Assembly: GCA_028583405.1 (NCBI GenBank)
Contig: CM053259.1
Span: 19,567,594 to 19,631,593, forward strand
DNA: 64,000 nt
DNA from: Pogonophryne albipinna
Lineage: Eukaryota; Chordata; Actinopteri; Perciformes; Artedidraconidae
Reading direction: 5' to 3'
The stretch's first letter is position 1; each line of letters opens with the position of its first letter. The translations under genes and the position numbers were made by a program. The notes beneath the pieces are model-generated. The model was given only the letters and a program-made list of their open reading frames with translations. It was not told where the DNA came from and ran no database searches. Below are positions 19,923-34,554 of this stretch, in pieces.

Positions 19923-21550
19923 GCTTGAGTGTTCCTTGGGTTTATAAGAGTAAATAAGTTTAACTTTCCACTACTCTGCAATCCAAGTTTTATGGGAACC
20001 AGTGTGGTTAGAGACCTGGACAGGAAATCAGAGCATTTAAAAAAAGAAATAGGTTAGGTTTTCGCGGTCTATAAAGCTGTATACAATAATAAAAAATACA
20101 TGTTTTTAAAACATACACAGTTCAGGTGTAAGATTTTATATTTAACAGATAACAATGCAAATAAAAGGCACGGGTTTAACTATAAAAAGCCCTACACACG
20201 AACAACAACTTGTATGTTCTAATTCAGGGTTATGTTAGATCTTTGAAATAATCCTGACCAAGTAAGATATTCTTCCTGCCATGTTAAAACATTTTGAATA
20301 AAACTGTGTTTGTCTCCAGCCCTTTTAAATGTATAGAAATAAACCCAACTCCACAATACATATGTTAAGTGTTGACTTAGCAAAAAGCAGCTTTTCCAGA
20401 TCTTTCACAAATTAAAAATGGCGGCAATAATGTACGCAACATACAATATATTATAATAAATAACCACATTGAAGTGTCTGATCAAGCACTTTTTTGTTAA
20501 CTACTTCTTATATTTAGCACTTCTCCACCTTGGTCACATTTTCACTGGTTTCATTTAGTAGAAGTCACACAAGCACTCTTAAGATGAATGAAATGCCAGT
20601 AAGTGAATGAGTGTCTTGAGCCGAGGACGTTTATTAGAGGCAGGCCAAGTTCACAGTCCATAATTCAAGAGTTATAATCATTCATGGATTCCTGAATTCA
20701 TTGAGCTCATGGTAAGTGTACACATGGCCAGTTACTGATCATGGAAACTTAAGTCTGGGCAACACCCAGGCCCGAGTTCAGCACACAGGAAGACCACCAC
20801 TGCCGTTACGTCATGTTTCATCCTCACTATTTCCCCTTTCTCCCTAGACCCAAACAGGAAATAGTTCTTACACGAATCCCCGGGGCCTGTGTAATGTGAT
20901 GTACTGTACATGTGTGTTCAAGTGTGTCTGTTCTATATACGTGTGCACACACCAGTGTGTTTGCATGCCTTTCAATCTGCTCTTATTTAAAGCCTCTGTG
21001 CAGAGACACACACAGTCATACACGCACACAGGTCTGAAGAGGTTATGTGAAAGAGTCCTTTGGCTGCAATCCTACATGGGAGGGAGTGAATGAGCATGGG
21101 GAAAAAAACTAGAAAAAGCAAGAAATAGAAAGACAACAGGCTGTAGAACATGCATATACGTTGTACTAAAGCTGGGAAACATACCATTCATGTTTTCTTA
21201 TCTGTTGAAAGGCACATTCTGTTATGGTCACAACATTGAAAATCAGGCTCCCTTGGATTAGATTTGACTAGAGAAGATCTTTACTGTGGAGACCGGGCCA
21301 ATGGAAAAATACCAGGGAGGGGCCTCATAAATAACTGGACCAATGACAGCTCATATCAATAGTAAAGAGCAGAGAGGACAGAGGAAGCCGTTTGGAGAAA
21401 CAGAAAATACATGAAGGATAGAGATGGAGTGGGATAAGAACACTTGTTTCATAGCAGCAATCCAGAGAAATAGTCAAGACTCTGTTGGTCTTCAATTTTG
21501 TTTAAAAATCTTCACATTGCCTCAAAAGGTAGAGGTTTAGTGATACTTAG
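19923..21550. other. Stretch without a recognised gene
   Basis: AT-rich sequence between two hAT insertions; nothing further recognised. Confidence 0.55.
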
Positions 21551-21558
21551 CACTGCAG

Positions 21559-22775
21559 CAGTGGCGGATTTAGGATTGTAGGAGATCCGGGGCTTAGCCC
21601 AGGAGTTGTTGGGGGGGGGGGTGCAGGGGTACAGTTGCTATTTTGTACAAGTGGGTGGGTGGACCGAACATCCTTTAGGGGCGTTGTCGCCTCCTCTGGG
21701 GGGGTCCGGGGGCATGCTCCCCCGGGAGATTTTTTTTTAAATATTGAAGTTGAAAGCATCAATCTGGTGCACTTTGAGAGGCAACATTAACCCTACCTTA
21801 ATAACACCTTAAAGCGGACAAAAGGCACTGGAGAACACTCATTAACACCCTTTAATGAAGCCAAACTAATGCCTTAACTCACTCAAACAGTAGTTTACTT
21901 ATTAAGGTGAAACGAATGTGCGTAGAGTTTTAAAGGATGCGGATAGTCTCACCTTGATTCTGGCGCATTGCTTATCGTTTTATAGATCTATTCTCATCCA
22001 CCATCTTTGTTTGTGACGTAAAAAATGTGTAAGAGTCACGTTTCTGAATCGGACACTCTGATGCAGTCACAGCCTATCGGAGTCTGATTCAAAGGGGTTG
22101 CCTGTCAGTTCCGTTGTTATGTGTACTGAAACGAGAGCCGGTATAATTCCACGCGCGAAAACAAAATAAAAAATGGAATACGTTATTTTAGTGTCTTAAA
22201 AGTAGACTGAGGTATGAAGGGTTAACGTTACATCTTAGGATAATTTTTAGTCATGTTCTGTACAATACTAACATATAAGGGTATACTTAGTGTGCGTTAC
22301 TCCATGTTTACTAACTATAACATTAACGTTACATCACTCTCTTTCACTTCTTACTCAGCCAGAGTGCAGATATCACCATTAGATTCACAAACCTGAAACA
22401 TCATCCATTTCTTCACTGCTGGTGATGACATTGTTGTCAGCTGCTGATACTGCTGCTGCTGCTGCAGCTTGTTGCGCCTGCTTCGATGACAATAACTTTC
22501 TAATATCCATAACTGTATAGGCTATTAGCTTAAAACTCGTCAGGCACTAGGAAGGATCACTTCTACTTCAGGGCAGGCTACGCAGTACGCAGGCTAATGT
22601 CCCGCAGCGGATGCCTCTCTGGTGGACTCCGGTTCTGCACATTACTCCCGAGACGTTTTAAAAAAAAATATATATATTATTTTTTTTTTTTTTTTTTTTT
22701 AAGTGAAACATCCGGGGCTTTTCAGAAAACATCCGGGGCTTGAGCCCAAGTAGCCACCTCCTAGCGCCGCCACTG
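21559..22775 (-). mobile_element. hAT element, 1217 bp, with perfect 8-bp TSD and transposase remnant
   Basis: The ends CAGTGGCGGATTTAG and CTAGCGCCGCCACTG are inverted, and CACTGCAG is duplicated at 21551-21558 and 22776-22783. A transposase-like first exon lies on the minus strand inside (22393-22510), which sets the orientation. The left part is G-rich with a GGGGGCATGCTCCCCCGG palindrome-like stretch near 21708-21725. The body is much shorter than an autonomous hAT, so this is an internally deleted copy. Confidence 0.92.
22393..22510 (-). pseudogene. Remnant first coding exon of a hAT transposase
   Basis: An ATG at 22510 opens MDIRKLLSSKQAQQ, then an alanine run, then ADNNVITSSEEMDDVS, and ends at a splice donor (TTTCAG|GTTTGTG, GT at 22392-22391). 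The MDIR(K)-(F/L) opening followed by a low-complexity acidic linker resembles the N-terminus of vertebrate hAT transposases as I know them. The zinc finger, catalytic and dimerisation regions are absent, so it cannot make an active protein. The assignment rests on the opening motif and on its place inside a hAT. Confidence 0.6.
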
Positions 22776-23889
22776 CACTGCAGCTAATAATTGTTTTACC
22801 AATCAATTAATTTGTTGATGAATCAATAAAAGAATGTTGTACATAAAGTCCTAGAAAAAGAAAAAATTGATCTTTCTTAAAGTTGATGTCAGCGCTAATA
22901 CAGTCAAATATATTCAGTTTCCTATCATATTTAAGTAGCTGGACCATGTTTTTTACTAGAATGTAATCAACGAAACGTCACTCATAAATTATCTGAGTGC
23001 AAACCTTCCTTCGTATCCATCTTGGCTGTCAAATCTGTCTTTTTCTTTCTTTGAAAGCTGGAACATCAAGACACAACCGTTGCTATTTGACATGCTCAAC
23101 ATAGCACACATTCCCTGAAGAGTGGTTATTAGGGCTCCAGTCATCAAGTCCTGTCACTGAAACAGGATTGACGCCTGTCTCCCTGCCAACATTAAACATC
23201 TACCCCACTCGAATATTAAATTCAATTGGCTCCAGAATTTTGATACATGAGACCAAAATCTATACAAACAAAAAGCTCAACTAACAGCCAGTCGTCCGTC
23301 TCAGGGGGGGGGGGGGGCATGAGAGCGCACAGCCGCTGTCAGCGAAAAGCCCTGGATGATAAACGACAGGGGTGAGGGGGGATATGTGTTCAAGTATTTT
23401 CCCACTGGTTCCTACATGTCTGTAACAGCTGATCAGTCATTAGTGGGTGGTATATGGTGTAGTGATCTGACCTGTGATGAGTCTGTTGGGATAGACTGCA
23501 TGTACAGTGTGTTTTACAGTCAGCATACTGTATTTAATTATGCCTTCAGTCTCACATTACCAACACTCTACTTCTTGGTATTCAAACAGTGTGAGTCAAA
23601 GTTTGAAACAAACCTTTTTTTTGTGAATTTGATACTCTGGTGAGAAAAGTCAATAGTTCACTCTGAAGTAGAGTCAGCACATGTTTTCTAAGCCACTTCT
23701 GTACATTTCTTTTTAGATGGGGTACATTATTTATACAAAGAGACAGTGTTGTTGATTGTTTTCTTATTAACTCATTGAGGGAAGCGATAACACATATGTG
23801 ATTTCCATTTCACTTTTAACCAATGTGGACAAGAGGTGCTAAAATTCCATGAAGACTTTCTTAATCTGCTTATAAAAATTATATCAACG

Positions 23890-24089
23890 CTACGGATGCA
23901 CCAAGCAAGGGTTCCCGGCAAGGCAGCAGCGATAACGATACCTTGGCACTAGGTATCTGACATTATCGAGTGCAGATCCAATACCATAACGATTCAACAG
24001 ATTGACCACATTGTCACCTATACCCAATCCAGCTATTTGAATCAGTATTGGCTGCATATCTTATATCTTTTTGGATTGGTGCATCTCTT
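23890..24089. mobile_element. Degenerate hAT MITE, about 200 bp
   Basis: The ends TACGGATGCACCAA and TTGGTGCATCTCTTA are imperfect inverted copies of the common fish hAT end TAGGGATGCACCGAT. The interior carries the usual GATAACGATACC / GGTATC type inverted blocks. Flanks TATCAACG and TATCAATA are similar over six of eight positions, consistent with a decayed duplication. Confidence 0.65.
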
Positions 24090-25225
24090 ATCAATACCAA
24101 ATAACATCGAAGGTGCTCTCTCCTCTAGAAATAATCATGATAGTGTTTGCATCGAGATGGAGTAGACCATTTTCCAGCATACTGTAATTAGATACTAAAG
24201 CACTTTTTAAATCGCCTTCGGTATTTGCTTTTTGCAGAGCAGGGTGAAGCGTTGTGAAAGAATACTCCAGTGAGGGAGTTGGGACGATGCACAGCAGTAA
24301 ATAATGTCTCAATACACAGGAGGTTTTAGACACAGTAAAAGCAGGTTGTAATATGGGCCAAATCCTTCCCCAAGGACAACACTGGATTAACCAACATCAC
24401 TCAAATCACACAAATGCACACGCACAGTGAACTAGTGGTCTACAAATCAATCTGACCGCTTATTTAATAGAGGAGAATAAAAGAGGGAAGCGAAGGAAGG
24501 AAGAGAAGAGTGTGTGAGAAAGAGGAATGGAGAGAAAAATGAGTTCTAAAGAGGGAAAGAGGAGCGAGAGATGAAGAGGGAGCAGAGAAAGAGGACAGGC
24601 GTTTCAATAATTCACAAACTTCATTTAGAATAGAATCAGTGCCCAAACTGGACCCGTGTGTCCTCACACATCGCACGTCATCCTCGCTCACAAACCCTCT
24701 GTACTCTCGCTTTCTCTGTGTGTGTGCAAGAGCTCACAGAAAGATCCATGGCTATAGTGTGAGTGTGTGTGCATGGGTGTCTGAGTGCAGCTTTAGAGTC
24801 TGGCGTACATGGATTTCTATTAAAGGAGTAATGTAGATTCATTAGTAGGGCTGGTGCAGAGAGAGGAGAGGGGAAAGGGCTGAGAAGCAGACTGCATCTA
24901 CATTCACTGTGGAATAACTGATTTTCTTTATTTCATTTTACAGAGATGTGATAGGATGATGTGCATGCACTATAACGCATAACACCTTCCATGAATTGTG
25001 CAGTTTTCGATCAAAATGCAACAAAGATACTTCTTGTATGCTGTTCGCTGAAAGCAATTACTTGAAATGTCAAGCAGCTGACGATAACGAGCAGAAGAGT
25101 CTAACGAATGTGTGGGTAAAAGTTTCATCATGTACTGTATGAGACTAAACAGGCGGATCAATTACACAAAAGAGATGGAATGACAAGAGAGAGCAAGCAA
25201 CGCTAAAGGCATAAAGGAAGAGGAG

Positions 25226-25279
<54 letters not shown>

Positions 25280-27636
25280 ACGTGCAGCTACGACACATAT
25301 TTGTATTTGTAATGATTTACGTGTGTGTCTTCTGCTGTCATTCACGGTGACCTGCAGCAGCAGGCGTATCTGTTATGTAATCCTCCCTGTTAAACACATT
25401 CACACGCACACACGCGCACACACACACACACAATGTTCACACACAATGTTCAAACACAGTCTTGCGAGCCGCTTCAAACAGCACAGAGGTTCATTCCTCG
25501 AGTCGTGGTGAGAACATTCTGCGTGGTGTCTACGCACAATCAAGACAGGAGAGTATTTACCTCCTGCAGCAGGTTCATACTAACTAATGTAATAATTACT
25601 ATAGTCTGCTACGCTCTCATTAGTCTTTTTATACTAATGCTTACAATTATTTTTGGATACAACCTATCAAAAAACCATTAATTATGCTTAGAATAGATGT
25701 TTAAATAATTGTGTTGTTTTTTGCTTTGTCACAGAAACGGTGACAACAAGCTTATAACAGTAATAATGGTAGTCTGATTTAGACATGCTTTTGATTGACT
25801 GGTTCTTTTTTATATACCCAAAACCCTTCTTTAAACACGTATTTTTGAATGTGACATGGTGGCAGATTTATCCTCCCTCCCCGTGTGTGTTTATGTAAGC
25901 TCTCACGCAACCAGTCAACACAGCTTACTGTTATGTACAGTGGCAGGCTCATGACATTGTGCTGCTCTGTGATGTGTACAGCACGTTCCCTATCTAAGGC
26001 TATCACAACATGGTATGAAGTCCCACCAGACCACCACTGAATTATTGCTGAGAGAGGCCCTGATGTAAAGATGCTCTCATGAAAGGTCTGGGGTTTTCAG
26101 TCCGAACAAAAACAACTTTCAACGAGAGATGACACAAAATATGGAAAGGACGCGGAAGATGTATTTGTGTGATTGTGCTAATGATGCCAAGTGAAGAATT
26201 TCTTGAGGTCATGTAAATTGTTTCGAGCAACAGTTACTGTACACTTTGACTTGGGAAGATAACTCACGGGTCATGTGTACTGCTGAAATGATTATCCTAT
26301 CAATTGATAAGTCGATCATCACAAAAGTCTTTGTTTAATGTTAATTATTTACCATTATGAGAACATTTTTAAGAAACAATCCCAAACATCTGCGAGTTGC
26401 AACATCTCAAATAAGAAGATATGCTGTTTTTATTTGTCATTATCACATATGATGTACTTAATTTGCTTTTGGACTGTTAGTTGGTCAACACAAGCTACTG
26501 TAATCAGCATTTTATTCAAGATCTTTGTGACATTTTTATTTATAAAAAAATAAATAATTCATAAATAAAACATTGTAACGAATGGAAATATATCCTTTAG
26601 GAATTTGTATGAGTGTGCCAACAAATGCTGTGAGTTTGAAAATCTCCTAGCTAGCCGTGTTGAATAATGTCTGCCGGCTATCACCCTGGATGATTAAAAT
26701 CCCCTCAAGCCGAAGCCCCTCTGCTATTGTTATGACATTGAGGAGCCACAGGGTGCAATATCAAGCCCCAAGTTCACGCTGTTCCCCCAAGTGAAGAGAA
26801 ACTAGTTTGTCTCAATGGGCCATTAGCCCACACCTCTCCACACATAACAGGATCGAGGACAGGAGCATTAGAGGAGAGTATATAGAGACACTCGTAAGTG
26901 GACATCCATCAGCACTGTAGAACAGGCCGCTCAGAAAAATATGTGATGGCATGAAGGCTTGGTACATACAGCACTATGCAGAACAAGAATAATGGTGAGA
27001 TATTTTCAGACGGCTAACCACAATCACGCAGGAAAACTTTAGTTTTACAGAAAAGAGAAAGTTCAGCTCGTAGAAGAACTACACAGAACTTAAAATATCC
27101 AGAAAATAATGTAAAATAACATTGCTTGGCACCAGAAAAACAATACAAATGTATATGTATGTAAGACAGGGTTTATACATCACTCTCTTATACTGTCTTA
27201 ATAGAAACTTTAAAGTTTTTTTCAAAGTTTTGATCACACAGGTTCAGAGGCAGGGATTGGAGCTAACTGCTTAAGTTTAATACCGAATTACACCTGCATG
27301 AACGTGACTAACACCTTTGCCAATTAGAAGAATCTCTCAGTGTCTGCTCAGCCCCTGCCTCACAACCTAAGAAGAGGAAATGTAAATAGCATGAAAACAG
27401 CGAGGCTGCTAATGTCACAGTGCTGCTAACTATTAAAAGAGGGGGAGACAAGAGGAGAGCGCTGCAAAGCCACAACAAGAGTTTAGAGAGAGCCATGCGG
27501 AGAAAAGCTGGAATAAAGACACAGTCAGTTGAAAGGGAGAAGAAAGAAGCTACATCTGACAAAGATGTGAAAAAGAGAAAAAGATAACGGTTGGGGGGGG
27601 AGACACAGAGCCGGAGAACCACACAGGGTGGAGAGC
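24090..27636. other. Stretch without a recognised gene
   Basis: AT-rich sequence with a GA-rich patch (24470-24600) and one TG array. No exon could be supported. Confidence 0.55.
25227..25277. repeat. (TG)n microsatellite, 51 bp
   Basis: Pure TG array. A short CACACGCGCACACA stretch lies 130 bp to its right. Confidence 0.98.
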
Positions 27637-27840
27637 CATTACATTACATGTCACTTGTTAGACCCTTTTATCCAAAGCGACTTACATACTCAATACTGTG
27701 GAAAATTCCCCACAGGAGCAATTTGGGGTGAAGTGTCTTTCCCAGGGACACAACGACATGCTGACTGCAGTGGGAGTTTGAACTGTGACCCCCTGATCCG
27801 AACACCAACGCACAACCCACTGCACCACACGCCTCCATAA
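27637..27840 (-). mobile_element. tRNA-derived SINE with L2-type tail
   Basis: Read on the minus strand it starts with a tRNA-like head. The A-box-like TGGTGCAGTGGG lies at about 27825-27836 and the B-box-like GTTCAAACTCC at 27773-27783. A middle part with GTGTCCCTGGGAAAGACACT follows. The end is GTAAGTCGCTTTGGATAAAA and an ATGTAATGTAATGG tail. The CGCTTTGGATAAAAG block is the common teleost tail shared between SINEs and L2 LINEs. No target duplication was found. Confidence 0.8.
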
Positions 27841-30159
<2,319 letters not shown>

Positions 30160-30162
<3 letters not shown>

Positions 30163-31658
30163 CCAGCACATGTATGGCTGTAATGACCTACAGCAACATG
30201 TTTTTCCGATGCTGCTGGCCGAATTCCAGCCGATACCCCACAGCTCCACATGACATTTCCCTTACATCTGCATTCAGCATGTTGTGGCACACTGAAACTA
30301 CTGAAGGGTGGGTCTCTAACATACATTCGCCCACTCACTTTACACTATACACACATGCAGATGCAGACACATATAGAGGAAGGTATATGCCGTATTAACA
30401 CAACAAACATGCTGACAGGCAAACACAGATTCACAGCGTCGCAGAAAGGCACCGTACACACAGGGATGTTTATCAGAGTAATGAAACACACAGCAAAGCC
30501 GACACACTGATTAGCTCTACGAGGGAAGCCATTAGACCCCCCTGTATGATTATTAGGCCTGACTTCCTCACCCCCGCCTTTGTAAACACACGGTGCCCCG
30601 TATGAAACATTAAGGAACCTGCCTGCAGAAATGTCCCGGTTAAAAAGAGTTATATACTTAAATTGATTTTTTTGTTCTGTGGTTCTCAGAACATAAAGAG
30701 CCCTTTATGATGTTTCCCTTTTATGATTGTATCAACCATGATAAAAGAAAGCTGTTTTTTATCAATACTATGACATAACTGCTTTGTCGAGCAGTAGAGA
30801 AAAACAGAAGATGTATTGTGCTGCTGCTCTGAGGAGCATTTCAAAAAGGTTTATGCTACAGTTATCTTAAGTTTAGGACTGCACACATAAGGTTGCTTGA
30901 TATAAATATCGCAAGAACATGTCCTTTTAATTGTATAGTCTTCCATCTAAAACAATTTCCTACCTACTAACATTTACACCATTTTGTAAAATGTCAAACA
31001 TTTTGACAGAATGGCCTTGATTGAAAACACTTTAATTGATTTGTTCCAAAGTACTCTTGTTAAGTTGTTGTTTTCCAGAAGCACACACAATAGGCAGTCT
31101 CCGGTCCATTATTTATTTCCCCCGCTCTTTGTTTATCTTCCTCCTCTACTCTCTATCCTCTCTTTTCATCGAAGTAATTCAAGAAATAAAAACCGCAGTC
31201 TGGATGAACTGGGCAGGGTAATTACGTAATTGCTGACTGTGCAGAAACAGTAGGTGTGTGTTAGAGGGTGTGTGGAGGGGGGTGGCACCATGAGCAAAGA
31301 CCGCGGGACAGAAGTGAGACCGAGAGAAAGACTGCGACAGAGGACAGGAGATGAAGCAATGAGTGAATGTGTCCTGATTTAATTACTTCTTCTCTGTGGC
31401 CAGAACCCCTTCAGAAGATAATACTTTCTTTTAAGATGCAACTTACTACTCTTGTCTCTGTTACTCTTCTATAAACTGTCTCTTTTCTACCTTCATGTAT
31501 TTTACTTTCTCTCCTCCTTTCTCTACCTCTCCCTCCCTTGGTTCTGGGGCAGCTGCCTTAACAAGTTGGCAGGTGCGAGTGTGTGTGTGCGTGTGTTGCG
31601 GGGGCCCAGATCAAATAAAGCATAGCGCAGCTATTACAAGAAATAGAGAAGGGGAAAA

Positions 31659-31660
<2 letters not shown>
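30160..31660. other. Stretch without a recognised gene
   Basis: AT-rich sequence between two long CA arrays; nothing recognised. Confidence 0.55.
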
Positions 31661-31972
<312 letters not shown>

Positions 31973-32625
31973 GAGAGAGAGAGGGGGACCTCTCCAATTA
32001 CGCAGGTTGCTTAACCCTCTGAAGGCCACACTTTAAAAACAGAATGTAACAGGTTCTTAACTACAGGAAACCTATGAGACTTTTAATAAATTGTCTGTAT
32101 GCCTGACATTTTAATATTATTAACGTTAACCTTATCTGGTGTTATCCAGCAACCAAAGGAGTGCAGTCTAAAGCCCAACAACAGGGACAGGCTCAGTTCT
32201 GTCTCTGTTCAAGGACTGACACCCTCTGGCGTTGTCGAACATCTAAACTGGCTCCTGAAGCTTTATTATAGAGAGCAATGCTGGGTTAATTGGTAATTTG
32301 ACATATTGTATGACTACTGTGAGCCGTTGCTGCGGGCTGCATTCAGTCGAACCATGAGAGAGTGGGTCGGAGTCATTTCAGTTACAAATGAAACAAAGAA
32401 ATCAATCCCTGAGAATTGATTGAATCTATAAAAAAGCTGTCAGATTTCCACTTCAACACTTTAAAAAGTTTACTCTTTCTCCTTGACTTACGCGATAACA
32501 AAATCAAAGCAAAGCATATTTTGCAAATGAGCCCTGGCTGGGGACTGAATTTAAAGTAACAGTCGAGGAGTAATGAAAGAGACTTAATGAGCAGATCAAT
32601 GTGAAAGCAGACAGAAGCCTGATGG

Positions 32626-32948
32626 TAGGGCTACTCGATTATGGCAAAAATCCTAATCTCGATTATTTGGGTCAATAATTGTAATTGCAATTATTAAATG
32701 CGATTATTCATTGACTTTGAAAACATCCATTTATTGGAGAAAAAAAAAGTTGACAGTATGTTTTTAACAGTTGATTACCCTGAACTTTAAGTATAATTAT
32801 AATTCAACTGAAATTATTTAAAAAAATAAAATAAAAATGAATAATAATAATAAAAAAAGAATCGTTTTATTTCGATTACGTTGTTTTCGTAATCGTTGCA
32901 AGCCATAATCGTAATCGCGATTAAAATACGATTAATTGAGCAGCCCTA
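32626..32948. mobile_element. hAT MITE, 323 bp, with perfect 8-bp TSD
   Basis: The left end TAGGGCTACTCGATTATGGC and the right end TCGTAATCGCGATTAAA...GAGCAGCCCTA form inverted repeats of the common TAGGGCTGC(T/A)CGATTA type. CCTGATGG is duplicated exactly at 32618-32625 and 32949-32956. The interior is AT-rich with an A-rich run near 32820-32860 and no coding frame. Confidence 0.93.
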
Positions 32949-33847
32949 CCTGATGGTGTCTCTTATTTCTATGAATCCTGTATAGTAGAGTTGACAACTG
33001 ACTTAATAAAACACAATGAAATCAAGAAGCATCTAGTTATTAATTGCTTCAAGTTTCTTGGATAGAAATATATAATTTGGTAACAACTGTAGGCATTTAC
33101 TTTTTGAGAAATGTAATCATTTTTCCTGGAAAGTCATATATAATTAAGAATGTATGGACCAGTACACATAGTATACAGTAGTAACCAGCGACGTGCGGTC
33201 AGGGGAGGCAGGTGAGGCAGAGCTTCACTTGTCATTCTCCAATGTAACGAAAAAAAAAAAAATAATACATAATAATAATAATAATAAAATGTGTCCACTG
33301 ATCTATGTTGTAAATGTGATTTCTGTTTGATTCCAATCGCTTTTTATAGTAAAAATCGGCTAATTTGCCGAGCTCCGTTACAACTACGGGGAGCGATGAG
33401 ATTGAGAAGTGAGGCAGGGACGAGCTCTGCCTCACAGAAGCCCACAGTAACTTGCTGGAGCGCGGGCACTAATTTAGCGCGGGCACTTATTTTGTGAGCG
33501 CGCTCAAGCCAGTTACTGTGAGGTAAGGTGAGGCACAGATGAGCTCTGCCTCACCTCAGAATGCGTCACCCCACAGAAACTGGCTGGAAAGCGGGCCCTA
33601 AGCGCATGCCTGCACCATCTCACTGTATGTCACCAATGTAATGTTTGTAGATCCCTTTATTACATTTGTCCTCGCCATCCATAGTCTCTAAATAACTTAT
33701 TTTACGTATATATGATATTTAAGCTCGCTGGTCTCATCATACAATGGCAATGAAAAAAGCACCAGGGGAGGCAGCCACAACCTCTGCCGCACTGAAGGGG
33801 GCGCAAGTGAGCCCACAGGTTCTTGTTGCTACTGTTATTCTACGCAG

Positions 33848-33965
33848 GGAGACGCGAACAACAAGCTAGGCTTTTGAAACTAGAGGAAGATAAGGAGGAC
33901 TTTTACAAAAAAGTAATAAAGATTGTTGTCCAGAAGGATAGCATGGACTTCATCTTCAAGTCAAG
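33848..33965 (+). other. Exon-like open segment inside the hAT element
   Basis: A pyrimidine-rich tract ending TTCTACGCAG (AG at 33846-33847) precedes 118 bp that end at AAG|GTAAGACC (GT at 33966-33967). In the frame starting at the third base it reads RREQQARLLKLEEDKEDF, then YKKVIKIVVQKDSMDFIFKS, without a stop. The charged, heptad-like composition looks like real protein rather than random AT-rich translation. I do not recognise the protein. It may be part of the parent element's own gene or a captured host exon. Confidence 0.4.
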
Positions 33966-34118
33966 GTAAGACCACATTTGTAATGAAAATTGGATCTTAC
34001 TAAGAGAGAACAATCCAATATTTAGATTTTGGGTATCCTTTTGTTGAACGGTCTGTTTAAAATGAATCGAAGCATCAGACTAAAAAAGCTTTTGAAAATA
34101 ACAGAATATTTCGATTAA

Positions 34119-34461
34119 AGGTGGGGTAGGTAAGTTTGAGAAACCGGCACGATATACACTTTTTGTTATATTCCATGGAATGCTCTTAACATCCCGATAG
34201 CAATGAATATCTTAAGTGCTTTGACAAAGAATACATAAAAACATTTCATCTGTGGAAGCCGTAGTACTGTAAAAAGCACGACCACTCATTTTAGCCGGCC
34301 CGGCTAAAATAACCTGCCTGTCAGCCTTCCATCTGTGCACAAACTTATCTCGTGCCCTCATTGGTCATGTGCGCGTTCGTGTGTGTTGGAGGAGGGGCTG
34401 TGTATTTTCAAATTCTAGCGCACTCGAGCTGGTTTCTCCAAAATTACCTACCCCGCCACCT
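34119..34461. mobile_element. TTAA-flanked MITE nested in the hAT, 343 bp
   Basis: The ends AGGTGGGGTAGGTAAG and TTACCTACCCCGCCACCT are inverted with one mismatch, and TTAA borders each side (34115-34118, 34462-34465). TTAA targets are typical of piggyBac-type elements, so this is called piggyBac-like; the family is inferred from the target only. It must have inserted after the surrounding hAT. Confidence 0.8.
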
Positions 34462-34554
34462 TTAAGGTCAAAATATATAATATTTGTAAATCTGACTCTG
34501 AAAGAGTCAGTGCCTCACCAGCCATGAACCTCACCGCACGTCACTGGTAGTAAC

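Larger units (their letters stand above)
33186..34546. mobile_element. hAT-type element, 1361 bp, with perfect TSD and nested MITE
   Basis: The ends CAGCGACGTGCGGT and ACCGCACGTCACTG are inverted with one mismatch, and GTAGTAAC is duplicated exactly at 33178-33185 and 34547-34554. The left third holds repeats of a CTCTGCCTCAC-type block. The centre holds an exon-like segment (33848-33965). The right part is interrupted by a TTAA-flanked MITE, so the original hAT was about 1.0 kb. Confidence 0.9.
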
